Made by a program: the position numbers and the translations under genes. Under the pieces are notes generated by a model that saw only the letters and a list, made by a program, of their open reading frames with translations, made no database searches and was not told the origin of the DNA. From Exiguobacterium acetylicum (lineage in GTDB: Bacteria > Bacillota > Bacilli > Exiguobacteriales > Exiguobacteriaceae): a DNA stretch of 64,000 nucleotides. This document shows positions 53,078-62,509 of the stretch, piece after piece (position 1 is the stretch's first letter; each line of letters opens with the position of its first letter). The stretch spans positions 1,142,001 through 1,206,000 of the forward strand of contig NZ_CP081878.1 in NCBI RefSeq assembly GCF_022170825.1. Reading direction: 5' to 3'.

Positions 53078-54802
53078 ATGCAACAGACACGATGGCAACT
53101 AGAAAAACTGTATACAATTGATGACGTCAAAGCGGGAATCGCCTCGATACAAGCGGCGTTGATAAAACGTCCAACTACATTAACGAAACAAGTCGAACTC
53201 TACCAGCGAGTCGCGCGAGACGTCGAGGAATGGAGTGACTTCATTTATTGTTTATACGCCGAGGATGTTACGCGTTCAGAAGTCCATCCACTGCTCGAAG
53301 AGATCGAAATCGTTCAAGCAACGGTGCGTAGTCTGGCAGCAGCGCTTGATACGCAGATTGCAGCGGTATCAACAGAAGATTGGGAAGCGTTTGTTGCCGG
53401 TTCACCGTATGCCTTTTTCTTGAATGAACGCCGTGACATCCAGTCGCGTCGTGCACCGCTTGTTCAGGAACAATTGTTACAAGATCTGGGTGTGGACGGA
53501 TTCCAGGGCTGGGGGCAACTCTACAAACAGCGCTTTATGGCATTACGTGTTGACTTAGACGGGAAGCAGGTCACAATCGGTCAGGGACTACACGAAGCAA
53601 TGTTTGCGCCTGACCGCTTAGCGCGTCAAGCGGCAGCGAAAGCGATTGACGCTACGTGTGCAGAAGAAGCTGACTTGTTTGCGACAATTCTGAACCGGAT
53701 TGCTGGCTTCAGACTGCAATCCTACAAGATGCGGAACTGGGAGCAACCATTAACTGAGCTGCTCGAGCAGAACCGAATCACGGAAGCGAGCCTACAAGCG
53801 ATGATGGACGCACTCGAACATCACCGGGAACTTTTCCAAGCCTATTACGCTCGCAAGATTGCTCAGGCGGAGCGGGTAACGGGAGAATGGCATGATTTTG
53901 AGACGAACACCTATCGCTCCGCGCGTCACGTTCCGTTTAAGACAGCACAGACAATCGTCACGACACAATTCAAACGATTGAATCCGCAGCTCGGCGCCTT
54001 CGCGGAAAAAGTGTTTAGTAAAGGCTGGGTCGATGCAGAGAATCGTCCTGGAAAAGCGGAGGGCGGATTTTGTGCTGCCTTTCCAATTGCCAAAGAGAGT
54101 CGAATCTTTATGACGTACCGCGACAGTTATCCGGACGTCGCGACGCTCGCTCATGAATTCGGTCATGCCTATCATAATTATTTACTGCAAGACGAACCGT
54201 ATTTAAATCAAGTCAAAGGAACGAGCATCGCGGAGACGGCTTCGACGTTCATGGAAAATCTTGTCCTCGATGCTGCGATCAAAGAGACGACGGAACGGGA
54301 TGAAGTGCTTGCTTTGCTTGAAGTCAAGATTCGGGAAGGGCTGAAATATGCCAGCATCGTTCCTGGGATGTTCCGATTCGAGCAACGTTTTTATGCGGAA
54401 CGTCAGCAAGGTACGGTCAGTGCCGATCGGTTAAGTGAACTCCTGCAAGACGAAGAACGCTTAGCCTACGGTCCGGTGTTACCTGAGCCGGCGCGCTACA
54501 AATGGATGTATATCAGTCACTTGTTCAATCCGAATCTCGCGTTCTATAACATTCCCTACACGATCGGTTATTTGCTGAGTAATAGTCTGTACCGGACGGT
54601 TCAAGCTGATCCTCTTCAATTTTCGACAGTCTTTGAAGCGGTCATGCATGATTCGGGACAAGCGACGATCGATGAAATCGTTAAACGTCATCTAAACGCC
54701 GATCCGACCTCTGTTGCCTTTTGGGTCGAAGCACAAGAACCACTCGTAGAGGCGATTGAGCAGTACCTTACCTTGACGGAATCATCTCTCCCAGTCGATT
54801 GA
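53078..54802 (+). CDS. pepF: oligoendopeptidase F-like M3 metallopeptidase
   Basis: A 574-residue zinc peptidase of family M3B. HEFGH at residues 359-363 (LAHEFGHAYHNYLL) is the zinc motif, and the third ligand Glu lies in GTSIAETASTFMENL about 25 residues later. The helical N-terminal lid and catalytic core match oligoendopeptidase F (usually about 565-600 residues). It cuts short peptides in the cytosol. AGGGGGG precedes the ATG. rpiA follows 37 bases downstream. Confidence 0.92.
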   Translation: MQQTRWQLEKLYTIDDVKAGIASIQAALIKRPTTLTKQVELYQRVARDVEEWSDFIYCLYAEDVTRSEVHPLLEEIEIVQATVRSLAAALDTQIAAVSTEDWEAFVAGSPYAFFLNERRDIQSRRAPLVQEQLLQDLGVDGFQGWGQLYKQRFMALRVDLDGKQVTIGQGLHEAMFAPDRLARQAAAKAIDATCAEEADLFATILNRIAGFRLQSYKMRNWEQPLTELLEQNRITEASLQAMMDALEHHRELFQAYYARKIAQAERVTGEWHDFETNTYRSARHVPFKTAQTIVTTQFKRLNPQLGAFAEKVFSKGWVDAENRPGKAEGGFCAAFPIAKESRIFMTYRDSYPDVATLAHEFGHAYHNYLLQDEPYLNQVKGTSIAETASTFMENLVLDAAIKETTERDEVLALLEVKIREGLKYASIVPGMFRFEQRFYAERQQGTVSADRLSELLQDEERLAYGPVLPEPARYKWMYISHLFNPNLAFYNIPYTIGYLLSNSLYRTVQADPLQFSTVFEAVMHDSGQATIDEIVKRHLNADPTSVAFWVEAQEPLVEAIEQYLTLTESSLPVD

Positions 54803-54845
54803 AGACGAATCGAAACGGGAAAAGGCTAAGTGAGGAGGGATGCGG

Positions 54846-55544
54846 ATGTATGAACAGGAGAAACAATTAGTCGCCGAAGCGGCACTAGCTTATGTGAAGG
54901 ATGGAATGGTAGTTGGGCTTGGGACCGGTTCGACGACCGAACGATTCATTGAAGCGCTCGGTCCACTCGTACATGCGGGGCTACAGATTCAAGGCGTAGC
55001 GACGTCACTTGCGACGGTAGAGCTTGCTGAACGTTTACAGATTCCATTGATCGATCTGGAAGAGGGAATGGAAATCGATGTGACGATCGACGGGATCGAC
55101 CAAATCGACGGTCAGTTTCAAACGATCAAAGGTGGTGGCGGTGCGCTATTTCGCGAAAAAATCGTCGCACTGATGAGTCGTGAATTGCTCTATCTGACCG
55201 ATTCTTCAAAGTTCGTTCATCATTTAAGTGGACCGTTACCGGTTGAACTCGATCCGTTTGCCTTACCGTATGTGCTCGAGCGGTTGCGTGATAAACATGT
55301 CTCCGGAACACTACGCGTGAAAGATGATCGTCCCTTCGTTACAGATGGAGGTCACATGATTCTGGATGTTGATTTATCAGCCATCTCGGACGTTCGGTTG
55401 TTCGCAAAAGAAGTCAAGAGCTGGTCTGGGGTGCTTGAGACCGGTTACTTCGAGCGACAACCCGATCATGTCCTGACGGTTGAAGAGGGAAGAGTCAAAC
55501 GCATCGCGCATCCTCGACTGCGTGACGGCGGTGGGTTGGTTTAA
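54846..55544 (+). CDS. rpiA: ribose-5-phosphate isomerase A
   Basis: RpiA (232 residues) interconverts ribose-5-phosphate and ribulose-5-phosphate. [15 protein letters not shown] binds phosphate, and [15 protein letters not shown] holds the catalytic Glu and Lys. The DGADE motif of most RpiA proteins reads DGIDQ here: both aspartates are kept but the Glu is Gln, so this is a divergent member. GAGGAGGG runs right up to an ATG at 54840, so the ATG at 54846, six bases further, is the better start. Together with tkt it gives the non-oxidative pentose phosphate branch. Confidence 0.9.
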   Translation: MYEQEKQLVAEAALAYVKDGMVVGLGTGSTTERFIEALGPLVHAGLQIQGVATSLATVELAERLQIPLIDLEEGMEIDVTIDGIDQIDGQFQTIKGGGGALFREKIVALMSRELLYLTDSSKFVHHLSGPLPVELDPFALPYVLERLRDKHVSGTLRVKDDRPFVTDGGHMILDVDLSAISDVRLFAKEVKSWSGVLETGYFERQPDHVLTVEEGRVKRIAHPRLRDGGGLV

Positions 55545-55565
55545 GGAAAGAAAGAAGGAAACCAT

Positions 55566-55826
55566 ATGGGCTTGAAAAAACGGTATTTGTTCGGTGCCGG
55601 CATCATTGCTGGGACAAGTCTACTCCTGTTAAGGAAACGGGAACAGGGAACACAGACGGATGCGTTACGTGACTATTTAGCGCATCTCGATCAGGATCCG
55701 AGCCCGGATGCTTCGAAGGATCCGGATGAAATCGGATTGACGAAACTCGATTCCATCTATCGAGCCGAGTGGCAAGCGAACGGGTTCCCACGTTCGCGGA
55801 CGGAACTGGAGGAGCTTGAAAAATAA
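55566..55826 (+). CDS. small membrane-anchored hypothetical protein (86 aa)
   Basis: A hydrophobic N-terminal anchor (about 7-23: LFGAGIIAGTSLLLL), a basic stop (RKRE), and an acidic cytosolic or extracellular tail (HLDQDPSPDASKDPDE). No family recognised. It starts 21 bases after rpiA with AAGAAGGAAA upstream, so it is probably the last gene of the pepF-rpiA transcript. Confidence 0.7.
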   Translation: MGLKKRYLFGAGIIAGTSLLLLRKREQGTQTDALRDYLAHLDQDPSPDASKDPDEIGLTKLDSIYRAEWQANGFPRSRTELEELEK

Positions 55827-55849
55827 CCGAAATCAGCTACGAATTGCTT

Positions 55850-55892
55850 AAACGGCTTGAGTCCAATTAGTGAACGGACTTCAGCCGTTTAG
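55850..55892 (+). terminator. terminator of pepF-rpiA unit
   Basis: AAACGGCTTGAGTCC / GGACTTCAGCCGTTT stem, 15 positions with one mismatch, followed by AGTTTTAG. Confidence 0.8.
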
Positions 55893-56031
55893 TTTTAGTG
55901 TATGAAATATCGCTTATTGTCAAATATGCAATTGAAGTATTAGACAGAATTGAACTGATTCGAAGCGACCAGCGATTAGGAATGAATACTGTAGAAAATA
56001 ATCCATGGAACAAACAGTAGGAGGCACATGT

Positions 56032-56778
56032 ATGTATTGGTGGTTAAGAAAAATGAGGCGTATGTGGTTGAAGTTTGGTTGGATCGTGATCATCGCTTGT
56101 TTTATTGTTATCGTTGGTTCATTTATTTTAATCATGAATGGAAATCCAATCAAAGAAAAAGAAATCGGAAAACGATTGGAAGTAGATTTAGAGCGAGAAT
56201 ACAAAACGAAATTTGACCTAGAGTACACTCGTTACGACGCGACTAGAAGTGAGTATGGGGCGATTTTTAATACGGACGAACCGGATAAGGAGGATAATGT
56301 TTCGTTCTACGCTACGTACCATAATGATAACGAATTGTACGATACATATCGGGAAGAAATTTGGTCACGTGATATTCGTAAGGCAATTACGAACCAAGCA
56401 AAAGAGGTGTATGGAAACAACTTTATTAGGATTGAGGTGAACTCTCCACCAGAATTATTCATAGATGATGTAAAACTGAATAATTTAATGAGATATACAG
56501 AATTGAGCGAAGAGTCGATGCAGCATGTTGAAATCATGGTGAACGTACATAAGAAAGCGCAATACACGGTGAAAAAAGACTTGGCAAAGCTAGTCGATAA
56601 AATGAAAGACGGATCGATGAAGGCTGGAAAAGTGATTGTGATGGGAGCGGATGACGAGAAGGCTACAGCTTTTCGTTCATGGGTATGGATCGATCTAACG
56701 AATCTTCCAAAGGATTTTAAGATATCTGAGTTCGATAAGTTATTGGAATGGGATAAGACTTTTACAACTATTAAATAA
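56032..56778 (+). CDS. membrane-anchored hypothetical protein in AT-rich DNA (248 aa)
   Basis: One N-terminal membrane segment (about 14-38) and a charged outer domain (LEVDLEREYKTKFDLEYTRYD, YDTYREEIWSRDIRKAITNQAKEVYGNNF). No family recognised. The ATG at 56032 follows AGGAGG. The gene uses many AT-ending codons (AAA, GAA, ATA, TTA), unlike its neighbours, and the surrounding 0.9 kb is visibly AT-richer, which suggests recent acquisition. Own terminator. Confidence 0.75.
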   Translation: MYWWLRKMRRMWLKFGWIVIIACFIVIVGSFILIMNGNPIKEKEIGKRLEVDLEREYKTKFDLEYTRYDATRSEYGAIFNTDEPDKEDNVSFYATYHNDNELYDTYREEIWSRDIRKAITNQAKEVYGNNFIRIEVNSPPELFIDDVKLNNLMRYTELSEESMQHVEIMVNVHKKAQYTVKKDLAKLVDKMKDGSMKAGKVIVMGADDEKATAFRSWVWIDLTNLPKDFKISEFDKLLEWDKTFTTIK

Positions 56779-56800
56779 GCGTATAGAAATAGGGTTGGAT

Positions 56801-56856
56801 CAAAAAAGACACCCATGAAAGAAGACAATTTTCTTCTCTCATGGGTGTTTTTTTAA
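56801..56856. terminator. bidirectional terminator
   Basis: ACACCCATGA (56809-56818) pairs with TCATGGGTGT (56839-56848), with an inner GAAGA/TCTTC pairing and A/T runs on both sides. Confidence 0.9.
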
Positions 56857-56873
56857 TGAAACACGATCTGTTT

Positions 56874-57278
56874 TTAATATGTAAGCGATCCTGCGATGAT
56901 CAAACCGATCGAAATCGATAAGAAGAGGAGCAATAAACCAACTGCTTCGTTGTTCGCATCAATCTCTTTCGTCATGCTCAAACGAGGAATCAACAAATCC
57001 GCGAGATAGAACAAGACGATTTGTAAAACAATCGCGAGCGCGCCCCATAACACCATATCGAGAATACTGACAGAGTTTGAGATACTCGAATAGAGGACGA
57101 TGGCGAGACCAAGAATACGTCCACCGAATGCGTATACGGCAGCTTTCTTACCGTTACGGATAAGTTCGAGCTCCTTTGATTTCGTCGTCACTTCGAACAG
57201 GACGACACCAATCGCAAGGAGTACGGTTGCGACACCGATATACGAGAGGGTCGAAAGGAATAGATCACTGAATGTCAT
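56874..57278 (-). CDS. DUF350 family membrane protein
   Basis: A 134-residue protein with four membrane segments; AAVYAFGGRILGLAIVLYSSI and ADLLIPRLSMTKEIDANNEAVGLLL match the DUF350 core (GRxLGLAxVL, NxAxGLLL). Function unknown. The ATG at 57276-57278 follows TGGAGGTA. It begins 13 bases after the stop of a 55-residue membrane protein gene, so the two form an operon. Confidence 0.82.
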   Translation of the reverse strand: MTFSDLFLSTLSYIGVATVLLAIGVVLFEVTTKSKELELIRNGKKAAVYAFGGRILGLAIVLYSSISNSVSILDMVLWGALAIVLQIVLFYLADLLIPRLSMTKEIDANNEAVGLLLLFLSISIGLIIAGSLTY

Positions 57279-57291
57279 GCTGGTACCTCCA

Positions 57292-57459
57292 TCATGATTT
57301 TTTGTTTTTCTTGCGTTGTTCGTATGCAACATATAACTCGAGCAGAGCTCCGACAAGAATACCTGCTGATACATACAAATAGAAGTTGTCACCAATGAAT
57401 CCGAACAAGAGACCTAAAATGAGGCCGATCAGGATATAGGGACCTTTTGCTAACTTCAT
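57292..57459 (-). CDS. very small membrane protein (55 aa)
   Basis: A gene too short for most predictors: ATG at 57457-57459 preceded by AGGTGATT, 55 codons, stop at 57292. It encodes two hydrophobic segments (YILIGLILGLLFGFI and LYVSAGILVGALLELYVAY) and a basic end (RKKNKKS). Its tight spacing to the DUF350 gene suggests that both products act together in the membrane. No family recognised. Confidence 0.75.
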   Translation of the reverse strand: MKLAKGPYILIGLILGLLFGFIGDNFYLYVSAGILVGALLELYVAYEQRKKNKKS

Positions 57460-57514
57460 GCCAATCACCTACCTCTTCTTTAAAGGTAGCGGATTTCCGT
57501 GGTGACGTCCATCG

Positions 57515-58630
57515 TTATTCTTGAAAGCTGACGGCAGATTCCGCGTTAGTAGAAAACAAGACGACTTGATTCCGTCCTTGCTGTTTCGCCTGATAGAGTG
57601 CTGCGTCGGCATCCAGCAGGAGGTGTTCGATCTGGTATGTCGTCTCATCGTAGGCGGCTAAACCAAACGATGCTGTGAGCGATAGTTCTGTCGTCGCTAG
57701 TCGGAACGGACTAGAAGCAATCCGTTCACGTAATTGCTCTGCTAAAGGCAGGACTTCAGTAAGCGGAACAGCCTCAAACAGGACAGAAAATTCCTCGCCG
57801 CCGTTACGTGATAAGTAACCACTCTCGGCGACACCGTCTCGCAGTCGCGAAGCAAACTGTCGCAACACCTCGTCGCCTGATTCATGTCCATACGTGTCGT
57901 TGACCTGTTTAAAATGATCGATATCGATCGTCAATAATACAACTGATTGTTTGTTTAGAATCAACCGTTGTTTGACATCCGTAAAGTATTCGTTGAAGGC
58001 ACGTGAATTATTCAGACCCGTCAGAAAGTCGAGTTGGGCTTTTTGATGGAGCATCCGTAATGATTGTTTCGTTAACCGAATATCACGGATGATCAGTAGG
58101 GCGAGCCAACTACTGACGAACGATGCAGGAATGACGACTGCCATCACTTCGAGTAAAAGAATCTGTTTCGGTAAGACGATCCATAAGACCAGAGCGTGCA
58201 AAGCAGTCGCGTAAATCGTGACGAGTGTAAACGTCCGTTTCGCGTAAGGCGGCATCTCGCGCACAATCAAACTCGTCCCGAGCGCAACGGCAACGATGAA
58301 ACCAAAGGCAGTAAAAGCAGCTAAGTTCGTTCCTAAACTAAATCGATAGATGATGATCGCGATTGTCACGATTGTCGTCGGGATAGCACCACCGAAGTAG
58401 GCAGCGACGATGACTGGAATATGGCGTAAATCGACCATGACACCGGGAGCCGCTTCGATCGTCATCTGCATGAGTAGTAATGAGATGACACTTAAGGCAA
58501 GACCATAATACACGCGGGTCATACGCGGAGATTCTCGGGTGATCGGAAGTGGAGATAATTTCCCAAGTAAATAGAAACCAGCCATTAATAGCGTCACGTT
58601 ATGCAAGACGTCAAAAAGGATGCTTTTCAT
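57515..58630 (-). CDS. membrane-bound diguanylate cyclase (DgcK/YhcK-like)
   Basis: A 371-residue protein with a 5TM-LYT sensor (five to six membrane helices, about 1-190; DLRHIPVIVAAYFGG is typical) and a C-terminal GGDEF domain. RNGGEEF is an active form of the motif, and DIDHFKQVNDTYGHESGDEVLR carries the metal Asp. The inhibitory RxxD site is absent (AESG at that position), so product feedback is not expected. It should make c-di-GMP. The ATG lies 242 bases from the divergent ketone-body operon. Confidence 0.9.
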   Translation of the reverse strand: MKSILFDVLHNVTLLMAGFYLLGKLSPLPITRESPRMTRVYYGLALSVISLLLMQMTIEAAPGVMVDLRHIPVIVAAYFGGAIPTTIVTIAIIIYRFSLGTNLAAFTAFGFIVAVALGTSLIVREMPPYAKRTFTLVTIYATALHALVLWIVLPKQILLLEVMAVVIPASFVSSWLALLIIRDIRLTKQSLRMLHQKAQLDFLTGLNNSRAFNEYFTDVKQRLILNKQSVVLLTIDIDHFKQVNDTYGHESGDEVLRQFASRLRDGVAESGYLSRNGGEEFSVLFEAVPLTEVLPLAEQLRERIASSPFRLATTELSLTASFGLAAYDETTYQIEHLLLDADAALYQAKQQGRNQVVLFSTNAESAVSFQE

Positions 58631-58756
58631 AAATCGTCCATCCTTTCAAAAAATAAGCGTTATTTAAAATAGATACGCCACAAAAGGAAAATCTCCTGTT
58701 TTCTAAAAAAATATTCTATAGGTATGAAATGTGTCTATAATGTGAAATTATGCGTT

Positions 58757-58775
58757 CTATAAGTTGTACTTATAG
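58757..58775. promoter_or_regulatory. inverted repeat upstream of the ketone-body operon
   Basis: CTATAAGT-TGT-ACTTATAG is a perfect 8-base inverted repeat, 16 bases before the -35 of the operon promoter. A regulator site is likely; the regulator is not in the window. Confidence 0.6.
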
Positions 58776-58790
58776 ATATTGCGATTTTAA

Positions 58791-58820
58791 TTGACCTTAC
58801 TAGACACGACATTGTTAAAT
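58791..58820 (+). promoter_or_regulatory. ketone-body operon promoter
   Basis: -35 TTGACC, 18-base spacer, -10 TTAAAT. Confidence 0.6.
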
Positions 58821-58836
58821 GAGGAAGAAGCGATAA

Positions 58837-58850
58837 TGAAAGCGCTTACT
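58837..58850 (+). promoter_or_regulatory. cre site of the ketone-body operon
   Basis: TGAAAGCGCTTACT fits the CcpA consensus TGWAANCGNTNWCA in all but the last base. It lies about 10-25 bases after the predicted transcription start, where CcpA would block elongation or initiation. Confidence 0.75.
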
Positions 58851-58872
58851 AAAAATTGAAGGAGATCTATTT

Positions 58873-60312
58873 ATGGAACTAGTCATCATTCTTCTTGCCT
58901 TATCCTTATTGATGTTCGTTGCCTATCGTGGTTTTTCGGTCATCCTCTTTGCACCGATCTGTGCCTTGTTCGCCGTCTTACTAACGAACCCGGATTGGGT
59001 GTTACCCTTCTTCTCGAATATCTTCATGGAAAAGATGGTCGGGTTCATTAAAGCTTACTTCCCGGTCTTCCTTCTCGGAGCAATTTTCGGGAAAGTCGTC
59101 GAGATGTCCGGTATCGCGGAATCAATCGCGAAAACGATCATCCGGATGATTGGTGCAAAACGCGCCATCCTCGCTATCGTCTTGCTTGGCGCCATTCTTA
59201 CATATAGCGGTGTCAGCCTGTTCGTTGTCGTCTTCGCTGTTTATCCATTCGCAGCAAACCTGTTCCGCGAAGCGAATATCCCAAAACGCCTCATTCCGGG
59301 AACGATTGCCCTTGGTGCATTTACGTTCACGATGGACGCGTTGCCAGGAACACCGCAGATTCAAAACGTCATTCCAACGACGTTCTTCAAAACAGATATC
59401 TACGCTGCACCGATCATGGGGACGGTCGGCGGCTTGTTCATCTTAGTCGTCGGGATGTGGTATCTCGAGTCACGCAAGAAAAAAGCCCATCAAGAGGGTG
59501 AAGGATACGCTGGATTCGAAGCGACAGCTGCGAGTGCCGCACCACAGATGGAATTGAAAAATGAACCAGAAATGACACTTGAGACGGATCGTCAACCGGT
59601 CTATCGTCAAGTCCTTGCTTTCGTCCCACTCGTACTCGTTGCCGTCATGAACAAAGTTTTCACCTTGTCGATTCCGAAATGGTATCCAGAAGGGTTCGAC
59701 TTTTCAGCGATTGGATTAGAAGCATTCGGAAAGATTGAGACACCAGCTGTTCTTGCGATCTGGTCCGTCCAAATGGCGCTATTGATTGGAATTCTCGCAG
59801 CGATGCTATATGACTTCCCGAAAATCAAGACGAACTTCCAAGCGGGTCTAAACGTCAGTATCGGCGGCGCACTCTTAGCCGTCATGAATACCGGTGCTGA
59901 GTATGGCTTCGGTGGTGTCATCGCTGCACTTCCGGGATTCAAGTCCGTCTCAAGCGGGATCTCGGAAACATTTACGAATCCGCTCGTCAACGGAGCAGTC
60001 ACGACGACGACGCTTGCCGGTGTCACTGGTTCCGCATCTGGTGGGATGGGGATTGCGTTAAGTGCGATGTCTGATAAATATACGCAAGCGATCACGTCAG
60101 GCGGTGTACCGCCAGAAGTCATGCACCGCGTCATCTCGATGGCGTCCGGTGGGATGGATACGTTACCGCATAACGGTGCCGTCATCACGTTGCTAGCGGT
60201 CACAGGACTCACACACCGTCAGTCCTATAAGGATATCTTCATGATTACGATCCTCAAGACAGTAACCGTCTTCTTGATGATCGGATTGTATAGCTTAACT
60301 GGTTTGTATTAA
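58873..60312 (+). CDS. GntP-family permease for hydroxybutyrate/acetoacetate-type acids (YxjC-like)
   Basis: A 479-residue secondary transporter of the GntP/gluconate:H+ family with 12 or more membrane segments (AYFPVFLLGAIFGKVVEMSG, MDALPGTPQIQNVIPT, GGMDTLPHNGAV). The ALPGTPQIQN segment is typical of the branch. It is first in an operon with scoA, scoB, a hydroxybutyrate dehydrogenase and a thiolase, the same start order as yxjC-scoA-scoB-yxjF of B. subtilis, so import of 3-hydroxybutyrate or acetoacetate is the likely role. GAAGGAG precedes the ATG. Confidence 0.88.
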   Translation: MELVIILLALSLLMFVAYRGFSVILFAPICALFAVLLTNPDWVLPFFSNIFMEKMVGFIKAYFPVFLLGAIFGKVVEMSGIAESIAKTIIRMIGAKRAILAIVLLGAILTYSGVSLFVVVFAVYPFAANLFREANIPKRLIPGTIALGAFTFTMDALPGTPQIQNVIPTTFFKTDIYAAPIMGTVGGLFILVVGMWYLESRKKKAHQEGEGYAGFEATAASAAPQMELKNEPEMTLETDRQPVYRQVLAFVPLVLVAVMNKVFTLSIPKWYPEGFDFSAIGLEAFGKIETPAVLAIWSVQMALLIGILAAMLYDFPKIKTNFQAGLNVSIGGALLAVMNTGAEYGFGGVIAALPGFKSVSSGISETFTNPLVNGAVTTTTLAGVTGSASGGMGIALSAMSDKYTQAITSGGVPPEVMHRVISMASGGMDTLPHNGAVITLLAVTGLTHRQSYKDIFMITILKTVTVFLMIGLYSLTGLY

Positions 60313-60336
60313 AGACTTCAAAGGGGGCATCATCAG

Positions 60337-61038
60337 ATGAAACAGGGGAAAGTATACGCATCATTCGCGGAAGCGACAGCAGACATCTTTGACGGGGCGA
60401 CGCTAGTCGTAGGGGGCTTCGGACTCTGCGGAATCCCGGAAAAATCAATCACGGCGTTACAAGAGAAGGGCGTCAAAGATTTGACGGTCGTCAGTAACAA
60501 CTGTGGCGTCGATGATTTTGGACTCGGTCTGCTCTTGCAAACGCGACAAATCAAGAAGATGATCTCGTCGTACGTCGGAGAAAACAAAACGTTTGAACAA
60601 CAGTACCTCAGTGGCGAGATTGAAGTCGATCTCGTCCCACAAGGTACGCTTGCGGAACGAATTCGGGCTGGTGGTGCTGGCATTCCTGGTTTCTACACAC
60701 CGACTGGCGTTGGGACACCGATTGCCGAAGGAAAAGAACAAAAAGAGTTCGACGGAAAAACATATCTGCTTGAAGAAGGAATCGTTGGTGATTTTGCGAT
60801 CGTCAAAGCCTGGAAGGCGGATCGTCTCGGGAATCTCGTCTTCCGAAAGACGTCACGCAACTTTAACCCGATTGTCGCGACAGCCGGAAAAGTAACGATC
60901 GTCGAAGTCGAAGAACTGGTTGAAGTCGGCGAACTTGATCCAAACGAAATTCATACACCTGCCGTCTACGTCCAGCGCATCGTCGTCGGGACGGATTATG
61001 AAAAACGCATCGAACGCCGGACTGTCCGGGAAGCTTGA
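60337..61038 (+). CDS. scoA: succinyl-CoA:3-ketoacid CoA-transferase subunit A
   Basis: Alpha subunit (233 residues) of the CoA-transferase that activates acetoacetate with CoA from succinyl-Co[12 protein letters not shown] (29-39) is the CoA-transferase family-I signature, and [16 protein letters not shown] is the glycine-rich loop of the A subunit. AAAGGGGG precedes the ATG. scoB follows after 13 bases, so a heterodimer or heterotetramer is made from one transcript. Confidence 0.96.
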   Translation: MKQGKVYASFAEATADIFDGATLVVGGFGLCGIPEKSITALQEKGVKDLTVVSNNCGVDDFGLGLLLQTRQIKKMISSYVGENKTFEQQYLSGEIEVDLVPQGTLAERIRAGGAGIPGFYTPTGVGTPIAEGKEQKEFDGKTYLLEEGIVGDFAIVKAWKADRLGNLVFRKTSRNFNPIVATAGKVTIVEVEELVEVGELDPNEIHTPAVYVQRIVVGTDYEKRIERRTVREA

Positions 61039-61051
61039 GGAGGAGATTGAC

Positions 61052-61714
61052 ATGAAAACGACACGAGAGATCATCATTGAACGCGCACTTCAGGAAATTG
61101 AAGATGGGATGTACGTCAATCTCGGAATCGGGATTCCGACATTGATTGCCAATGCGATTCCGGACGATATGCATGTGATGCTGCAATCCGAAAATGGTCT
61201 GCTTGGGATCGGACCTTATCCACTCGATCATGAGGTTGATGCGGACGAGATCAATGCTGGAAAAGAGACAGTTACGGCTCAATCAGGAGCTTCTTACTTC
61301 GATAGTGCTGAGTCGTTCGCGATGATTCGCGGCGGGCATATCGATCTCGCAATCCTAGGTGGGATGGAAGTCGATCAGAACGGTGATCTCGCGAACTGGA
61401 TGATTCCGGGTAAGATGGTCAAAGGAATGGGCGGGGCGATGGATCTCGTCAATGGAGCAAAACGCGTCGTCATCATCATGGAACATGTCAACAAACACGG
61501 TGAATCGAAAGTCAAACAGGCGTGCACTTTGCCGTTGACAGGACGCGCCGTCGTCAACCGCCTCATCACGGACCGAGCCGTCTTTGATTTTACACCGGAC
61601 GGGATGGTCTTGATCGAGACGCTGAATGGTCATACGGTCGAGGACGTCAAACAAGTCACGGAAGCGCGGTTCACGGTCAGTCCGGAACTCGAGCGCGTGA
61701 CGGTAGGGGAGTGA
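61052..61714 (+). CDS. scoB: succinyl-CoA:3-ketoacid CoA-transferase subunit B
   Basis: Beta subunit (220 residues). The catalytic Glu is in [14 protein letters not shown], near residue 47, and [15 protein letters not shown] follows. The ATG at 61052 has GAGGAGGA upstream; the longer open frame overlaps scoA and is not used. Together with scoA it converts acetoacetate to acetoacetyl-CoA for the thiolase encoded two genes later. Confidence 0.96.
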   Translation: MKTTREIIIERALQEIEDGMYVNLGIGIPTLIANAIPDDMHVMLQSENGLLGIGPYPLDHEVDADEINAGKETVTAQSGASYFDSAESFAMIRGGHIDLAILGGMEVDQNGDLANWMIPGKMVKGMGGAMDLVNGAKRVVIIMEHVNKHGESKVKQACTLPLTGRAVVNRLITDRAVFDFTPDGMVLIETLNGHTVEDVKQVTEARFTVSPELERVTVGE

Positions 61715-61719
61715 AGCTG

Positions 61720-62496
61720 ATGGTACAAGGAGATATCGTACTTGTTACAGGTGCAGGGAGTGGGATTGGACTTGAAATCTCGAAGGCGTTCGCAGCAGCT
61801 GGCGCAAAAGTCGTCGTCACGGATGTTCGTGCGGAAGCAGCAGAGGAAGCAGCGGCATCGATTCGCACGGCCGGTCATGAAGCAGTCGGGATGACGTTAA
61901 ACGTCACCGATGAAGCACAAGTCGAAGCCGTCTTGAAGCAAACGGTCGAACAGTTCGGTCGACTCGACGTCCTGATCAACAACGCCGGTCTCCAGCACGT
62001 CTCACCGATTGAGGAGTTTCCGACGGAGAAGTTCGAATTGATGATTAAAATCATGTTGACGGCACCGTTCATCGCCATCAAACATGCCTTTCCGATCATG
62101 AAGGATCAAGGCTACGGACGCATTCTCAACATGTCATCAATCAACGGTTTGATCGGCTTTGCCGGTAAAGTAGCATATAACTCAGCGAAACATGGGTTGC
62201 TCGGTCTAACGAAGGTCGCAGCCCTTGAAGGAGCAGAGCACGGAATCACCGTCAACGCGATTTGTCCGGGTTACGTTGATACACCACTCGTCCGTAATCA
62301 AATGGAAGACTTAGCGAAAACGCGACACGTCGAGCTTGAGAAGGTACTTGAAGAAGTTATCTATCCGCTCGTTCCGCAAAAACGCTTGCTTGCTGTCGAA
62401 GAAATCGCGGATTACGCGTTGTTCCTTGCGAGCCGCAAAGCAAAAGGCATCACGGGACAAGCGAACGTCCTTGATGGTGGATATACGATTCAATAA
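61720..62496 (+). CDS. bdhA: 3-hydroxybutyrate dehydrogenase (SDR family)
   Basis: A short-chain dehydrogenase of 258 residues that oxidises 3-hydroxybutyrate to acetoacetate with NAD+. TGAGSGIG binds NAD, NNAG follows, and the catalytic residues are Ser (MSSINGL), Tyr and Lys (VAYNSAKHG). [15 protein letters not shown] is typical of hydroxybutyrate dehydrogenases. A GTG at 61711 abuts the ribosome site (TAGGGGAG), so the ATG at 61720 is preferred. It corresponds to YxjF of B. subtilis by position and family. Confidence 0.9.
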   Translation: MVQGDIVLVTGAGSGIGLEISKAFAAAGAKVVVTDVRAEAAEEAAASIRTAGHEAVGMTLNVTDEAQVEAVLKQTVEQFGRLDVLINNAGLQHVSPIEEFPTEKFELMIKIMLTAPFIAIKHAFPIMKDQGYGRILNMSSINGLIGFAGKVAYNSAKHGLLGLTKVAALEGAEHGITVNAICPGYVDTPLVRNQMEDLAKTRHVELEKVLEEVIYPLVPQKRLLAVEEIADYALFLASRKAKGITGQANVLDGGYTIQ

Positions 62497-62509
62497 GGAG
62501 ATGGAGCAG

